Shown: positions 6,388 to 6,641 of the stretch, piece after piece
Numbering within the stretch: the stretch's first letter is position 1
Layout: each line of letters begins with the position of its first letter
Assembly (NCBI GenBank): GCA_903926695.1
Contig: CAIYKK010000377.1
Location: forward strand, 1-6,641
Origin: an uncultured Burkholderiales bacterium
GTDB lineage: Bacteria; Pseudomonadota; Gammaproteobacteria; Burkholderiales; Burkholderiaceae_C
Direction: 5' to 3'
Length of the DNA stretch: 6,641 nucleotides
Program-made: the position numbers and the translations under genes
Notes under the pieces: generated by a model
Seen by the model: the letters and a program-made list of their open reading frames with translations, nothing else
What the model was told of the DNA's origin: nothing
The model's database searches: none

Positions 6388-6641
6388 TGGACGCTAAAAC
6401 CTTGGCCGCAAACCTGCCCAACATCGACCCGGCGCTGTTCGCCGTGCCGTCCGCCGAGCGGCTGCAAACGCCCGTCAGCGCCCACGCGCCGCGCATTTGG
6501 CTGCTTTACGGCTCGGTGCGCGAGCGCTCTTCCAGCCGACTGGCCAGCGAAGAAGCCGCCCGGCTGCTGCAGGCGATGGGTGCCGAAACCCGCACGTTTG
6601 ACCCGCGCAGCCTGCCGCTGCCCGACGACGCGCCCGAGACG
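6387..6641 (+). CDS. arsH: ArsH, NADPH-dependent FMN reductase / organoarsenical oxidase (3'-partial)
   Basis: The first 85 residues of ArsH, cut by the right edge of the window; family members usually have about 230-250 residues. The N-terminal block [18 protein letters not shown] (about 9-26) is typical of ArsH, and the flavodoxin-like FMN phosphate loop is visible as Y41[10 protein letters not shown]51. Characterised ArsH proteins are NADPH:FMN oxidoreductases, and some oxidise trivalent methylated or aromatic arsenicals to less toxic pentavalent forms; this activity is assumed for this copy. The start chosen is the ATG at 6387, with GGGAG nine bases upstream (6373-6377) and overlapped by the stop of a 22-codon upstream ORF. 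No in-frame ATG lies further upstream. It diverges from arsR and should be co-regulated through the shared operator. Confidence 0.93.
   Translation, partial: MDAKTLAANLPNIDPALFAVPSAERLQTPVSAHAPRIWLLYGSVRERSSSRLASEEAARLLQAMGAETRTFDPRSLPLPDDAPET

Noticed and set aside
6269..6496. 75-codon minus-strand open frame opposite the start of arsH
   Set aside because: It would begin inside arsH and run antisense through the leader; ArsH sequence signatures on the plus strand explain this DNA.
1..6641. CRISPR array, tRNA/rRNA genes, insertion sequence or transposase
   Set aside because: No regularly spaced repeats, no structural RNA signatures and no transposase motifs were seen on either strand.

Overview
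The window is GC-rich, with codons biased to G/C at the third position. It looks like a chromosomal (or large-plasmid) segment of a proteobacterium, most likely a betaproteobacterium of the Burkholderiales/Comamonadaceae type. That placement rests on protein flavour and gene order alone and is only moderately certain. No rRNA, tRNA, CRISPR array, insertion sequence or phage gene is visible.

Left part, plus strand (1-3541): most of a type I restriction endonuclease subunit (HsdR), with its N-terminus beyond the left edge. It overlaps by four bases a GNAT-family acetyltransferase, so the two are probably co-transcribed and translationally coupled. The matching methylase and specificity genes (hsdM, hsdS) are not in the window and would be expected upstream.

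Middle (3542-4235): a convergent junction of about 60 bases, then a small minus-strand gene for a probably exported WG-repeat protein, then about 147 bases with no gene.

Right part (4236-6641): an arsenic-resistance locus. On the minus strand, read right to left, are arsR (metalloid-responsive repressor), arsC (low-molecular-weight-phosphatase type arsenate reductase) and acr3 (arsenite efflux permease). Diverging from arsR on the plus strand is the 5' part of arsH (flavin reductase/organoarsenical oxidase), cut off at the right edge. In the inferred pathway ArsC reduces arsenate to arsenite, ACR3 pumps arsenite out, ArsH probably deals with trivalent methylated arsenicals, and ArsR releases the shared control region when As(III) binds.

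The most interesting stretch is the AT-rich region between arsR and arsH (6243-6386). It carries a near-perfect palindrome overlapping back-to-back -10-like elements. The arsR start has no Shine-Dalgarno and sits where transcription could begin. The arsH leader contains a weak hairpin followed by a run of seven T, then an intact 22-codon upstream ORF with its own Shine-Dalgarno, whose stop overlaps the arsH start as TGATG. Nothing here amounts to a wholly new multi-gene system. The arsH leader is the best candidate for undescribed regulation.
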